A stretch of 8,443 nt of DNA from Chloroflexota bacterium (lineage in GTDB: Bacteria; Chloroflexota; UBA6077), in NCBI GenBank assembly GCA_021786215.1, contig JAJYNT010000254.1:1-8443 (forward strand). Reading direction: 5' to 3'. Each line of letters starts with the position of its first letter. Position 1 is the stretch's first letter. Below are positions 6,964 to 8,443 of the stretch, piece after piece. A program made the translations under genes and the position numbers. The notes under the pieces were generated by a model that was not told the origin of the DNA, did not search any database, and saw only the letters and a list, made by a program, of their open reading frames with translations.

Positions 6964-6992
6964 TTGATTGGACCCCCATCATGGGGTACACT
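6964..6992 (+). promoter_or_regulatory. Possible separate promoter for dnaJ
   Basis: TTGATT (6964-6969) and TACACT (6987-6992) match the -35 and -10 consensus at four of six positions each, at 17-base spacing; transcription would begin near 6999, about 70 bases before dnaJ. The spacer contains the palindrome CCCCAT-C-ATGGGG (6974-6986), which could be a repressor site. No CIRCE is present here, so such a promoter would lie outside HrcA control. Confidence 0.35.
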
Positions 6993-7070
6993 TATCTGAT
7001 GCGGGGTGAATGTCCGGACTAGATCCGGCCGTTTGCCCGGTGAATAGACGTAAGGCAGGTGGACTGCCGG

Positions 7071-8213
7071 ATGGCGACCAAGAGAGACTACTACGAGGTG
7101 TTGGGTATAGCCCGCACCGCCTCAGCCGACGAGATCAAGAAGGCCTATCGGAAGCTGGCCATGCAGTACCATCCGGACCGGAATCCGGAGGACGGGGCCG
7201 CGGAGCGCTTCAAGGAGGTCACTGCCGCCTATGAGGTGCTGAACGATCCGGAGAAGCGAGCCCGCTACGATCAGTTTGGCCATGCTGGAGTGGACGGCAA
7301 CTTCGGCATGGGCGGAATGGGTGGTTTCGAGGGGTTCGGCTCCGGCTTCCCCTTCGGGGACATTTTCGAAACCTTCTTTGGTGGGGGCGCAGCCTCCCCG
7401 GCCGCTCGACGTCGAGCCCCGCAGCGGGGCACCGATCTGCGCTATGACATGACCCTGGAGTTCGAGGAGGCCATCTTCGGTTGCGAGAGGGATCTGGAAG
7501 TCCCTCGCATGGAGGTTTGCCACGTATGCTCCGGCTCCGGGGCGGAGCCCGGCACACAGCCGGCCCGTTGCACCAAGTGCAATGGTACAGGCGAGATCAG
7601 GCGGGTGCAGCAGTCGATCCTCGGGCAGTTCGTTAACGTCACCGTCTGCAGCAGCTGCCACGGCGAGGGTACGGTGATCTCCTCTCCCTGCCACCATTGT
7701 CACGGTCAGGGGCGGGAGCGGGTGACGCGCCGGATCAAGGTGAACATTCCGGCCGGCATCGACGACGGGTCCCAGATTCGACTCACCGGTGAAGGTGAAC
7801 CGGGTGCCAACGGTGGACCACGAGGCAACCTGTACGTGGTGGTCGCGGTGAAGCCCCATCGGTACTTCCGGCGAGAGGCCAACGACATCGTAATCGATCT
7901 GCCCATCAATGTGGCACAGGCGGCTCTGGGCACCGAGGTTGAGGTTCCCACGGTGGACGGTCCCACGAACCTGAAGATCCCGGCGGGCACCCAATCGGGC
8001 CGAATGCTGCGGCTGAAGGGCAAAGGTGTTCCTTTCCTTCGGGATCGTGGGAGGGGCGACCAGCTGGTGCACATCATGGTGACGGTGCCCACCCACCTCA
8101 GCGACAAGCAGAAGCAGCTGCTGAGGGAGCTGGGCGAGACCTTCGGGCAGGAGGTAACGCCCCAGGAGAACAAGGGCTTCTTCGACAAGGTGAAGGACGC
8201 CTTCGGCGTGTAG
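7071..8213 (+). CDS. dnaJ: Co-chaperone DnaJ (Hsp40)
   Basis: Delivers unfolded substrates to DnaK and stimulates its ATPase. It has 380 residues, a normal type I (class A) DnaJ. The J-domain covers residues 4-72 with the essential HPD at 34-36. A Gly/Phe-rich linker follows (about 73-106). The zinc-binding domain has all four CXXCXGXG repeats, at C150/C153, C167/C170, C193/C196 and C207/C210. The C-terminal client-binding domains run from about 218 to 345, followed by the dimerisation tail. I chose the ATG at 7071, giving MATKRDYYEVLG as is usual; a GTG at 7059 would add four residues and overlaps the likely ribosome binding site AGGTGG at about 7058-7062. Unlike the other operon genes it has a roughly 200-base gap before it, with a palindrome and a possible promoter, so its expression may be partly uncoupled from dnaK. 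Confidence 0.97.
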   Translation: MATKRDYYEVLGIARTASADEIKKAYRKLAMQYHPDRNPEDGAAERFKEVTAAYEVLNDPEKRARYDQFGHAGVDGNFGMGGMGGFEGFGSGFPFGDIFETFFGGGAASPAARRRAPQRGTDLRYDMTLEFEEAIFGCERDLEVPRMEVCHVCSGSGAEPGTQPARCTKCNGTGEIRRVQQSILGQFVNVTVCSSCHGEGTVISSPCHHCHGQGRERVTRRIKVNIPAGIDDGSQIRLTGEGEPGANGGPRGNLYVVVAVKPHRYFRREANDIVIDLPINVAQAALGTEVEVPTVDGPTNLKIPAGTQSGRMLRLKGKGVPFLRDRGRGDQLVHIMVTVPTHLSDKQKQLLRELGETFGQEVTPQENKGFFDKVKDAFGV

Positions 8214-8236
8214 CGAGGACTGAGGGCTGGGCGGGG

Positions 8237-8253
8237 TTTGGGGTGTCCCCAAA
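8237..8253 (+). terminator. Short GC-rich hairpin after dnaJ
   Basis: TTTGGGG (8237-8243), loop TGT, CCCCAAA (8247-8253), 24 bases after the dnaJ stop. A pyrimidine-rich but C-interrupted stretch follows (8255-8275), not a true T-run. It may cause partial termination or pausing before prmA. Confidence 0.35.
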
Positions 8254-8288
8254 GATCCTCCTTCCTCACTTCCATAACAAGAGCATCG

Positions 8289-8312
8289 TAGCCACGGTCT
8301 GAACCGTGGCTA
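8289..8312 (+). repeat. 10-bp palindrome before prmA, possible weak terminator
   Basis: TAGCCACGGT (8289-8298), loop CTGA, ACCGTGGCTA (8303-8312), followed by TCTCTTTA. The stem and the partly T-rich tail could act as a weak intrinsic terminator or attenuator between dnaJ and prmA. Its GTAG start and GAACCG centre resemble the palindrome after dnaK, with the intervening arm bases changed on both sides (CCAC/GTGG against GGGG/CCCC), so it may belong to the same repeat family. Confidence 0.55.
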
Positions 8313-8332
8313 TCTCTTTATCAAGAGGTGAT

Positions 8333-8443
8333 ATGATCTGGATAGAGCTTAGTGTCCAGGCTGAGGCGGAGGCGGTCGAGTCGGTCGCCGAGCTGTTCAG
8401 CCGTCTGGGTCACGGGGGAGTGGCCATCGAAGAGCCACTGGCC
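8333..8443 (+). CDS. prmA: Ribosomal protein L11 methyltransferase PrmA, 3'-truncated by window edge
   Basis: PrmA uses S-adenosylmethionine to methylate ribosomal protein L11. Only the first 37 residues are visible: MIWIELSVQAEAEAVESVAE, then LFSRLGHGGVAIEEPLA. This matches the N-terminal substrate-recognition domain of the family, which starts with W-x-E-(I/L)-x-V, a helix ending in (L/F)F...G, and a GGV.IE strand; the catalytic domain lies outside the window. The ATG follows AAGAGGTGAT (8323-8332), a long match to the anti-Shine-Dalgarno sequence, although it sits very close to the start and can pair with CTCTT just upstream. Placement after dnaJ matches the hrcA-grpE-dnaK-dnaJ-prmA order known from Bacillus. 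The short length makes the call depend on both the motif and the context. Confidence 0.85.
   Translation, partial: MIWIELSVQAEAEAVESVAELFSRLGHGGVAIEEPLA

Noticed and set aside
7122..8252. Minus-strand open frame (376 codons) opposite dnaJ
   Set aside because: It mirrors the full dnaJ gene; no motifs and no plausible context.

Overview
The window is G+C-rich bacterial DNA with every supportable gene on the + strand. It holds three blocks: the end of a membrane-linked redox operon, a gene-poor stretch of about 1.1 kb, and a heat-shock (class I chaperone) operon that runs off the right edge. The gene order hrcA-grpE-dnaK-dnaJ-prmA and a perfect CIRCE operator are shared by Firmicutes and several other phyla. 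Two things point away from a typical Firmicute and fit Chloroflexota (for example Dehalococcoidia- or Anaerolineae-like lineages): DnaK carries the N-domain insertion that Bacillus DnaK lacks, and several GTAG...CTAC palindromes are scattered through the window. The phylum is an inference from family knowledge, not a database result.

Bases 1-2138: a NarI/DsrM-like cytochrome b subunit, probably cut at its 5' end by the window edge, is followed after 1 base by a DsrK/HdrD-like iron-sulfur subunit. Together they look like a quinone-linked membrane module that passes electrons between a heme in the membrane and an Fe-S catalytic subunit in the cytoplasm. Two features are odd. The membrane subunit seems to keep only one of the two heme ligand pairs. 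The Fe-S subunit ends in a fused DsrC/TusE-like domain that has lost both C-terminal redox cysteines.

Bases 2139-3254: no intact gene. There is a long bulged hairpin just after the DsrK-like gene, a good sigma-70-type promoter at 2474-2502 in front of a probably decayed BrnT/DUF4258-like toxin reading frame broken by an in-frame TAG, and a pair of adjacent palindromes at 2894-2945.

Bases 3225-8443: a promoter with an extended -10 runs straight into a perfect CIRCE. It is followed by hrcA (repressor), grpE (nucleotide exchange factor), dnaK (Hsp70), dnaJ (Hsp40) and the first 37 codons of prmA (ribosomal protein L11 methyltransferase). HrcA would bind CIRCE and repress its own operon; DnaK, DnaJ and GrpE form the refolding cycle. 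hrcA-grpE-dnaK are tightly packed. dnaJ is set apart by about 200 bases holding a perfect 13-bp palindrome, a possible second promoter and small hairpins. prmA is preceded by two further hairpins, and its ribosome binding site lies in a short hairpin that could hide it.
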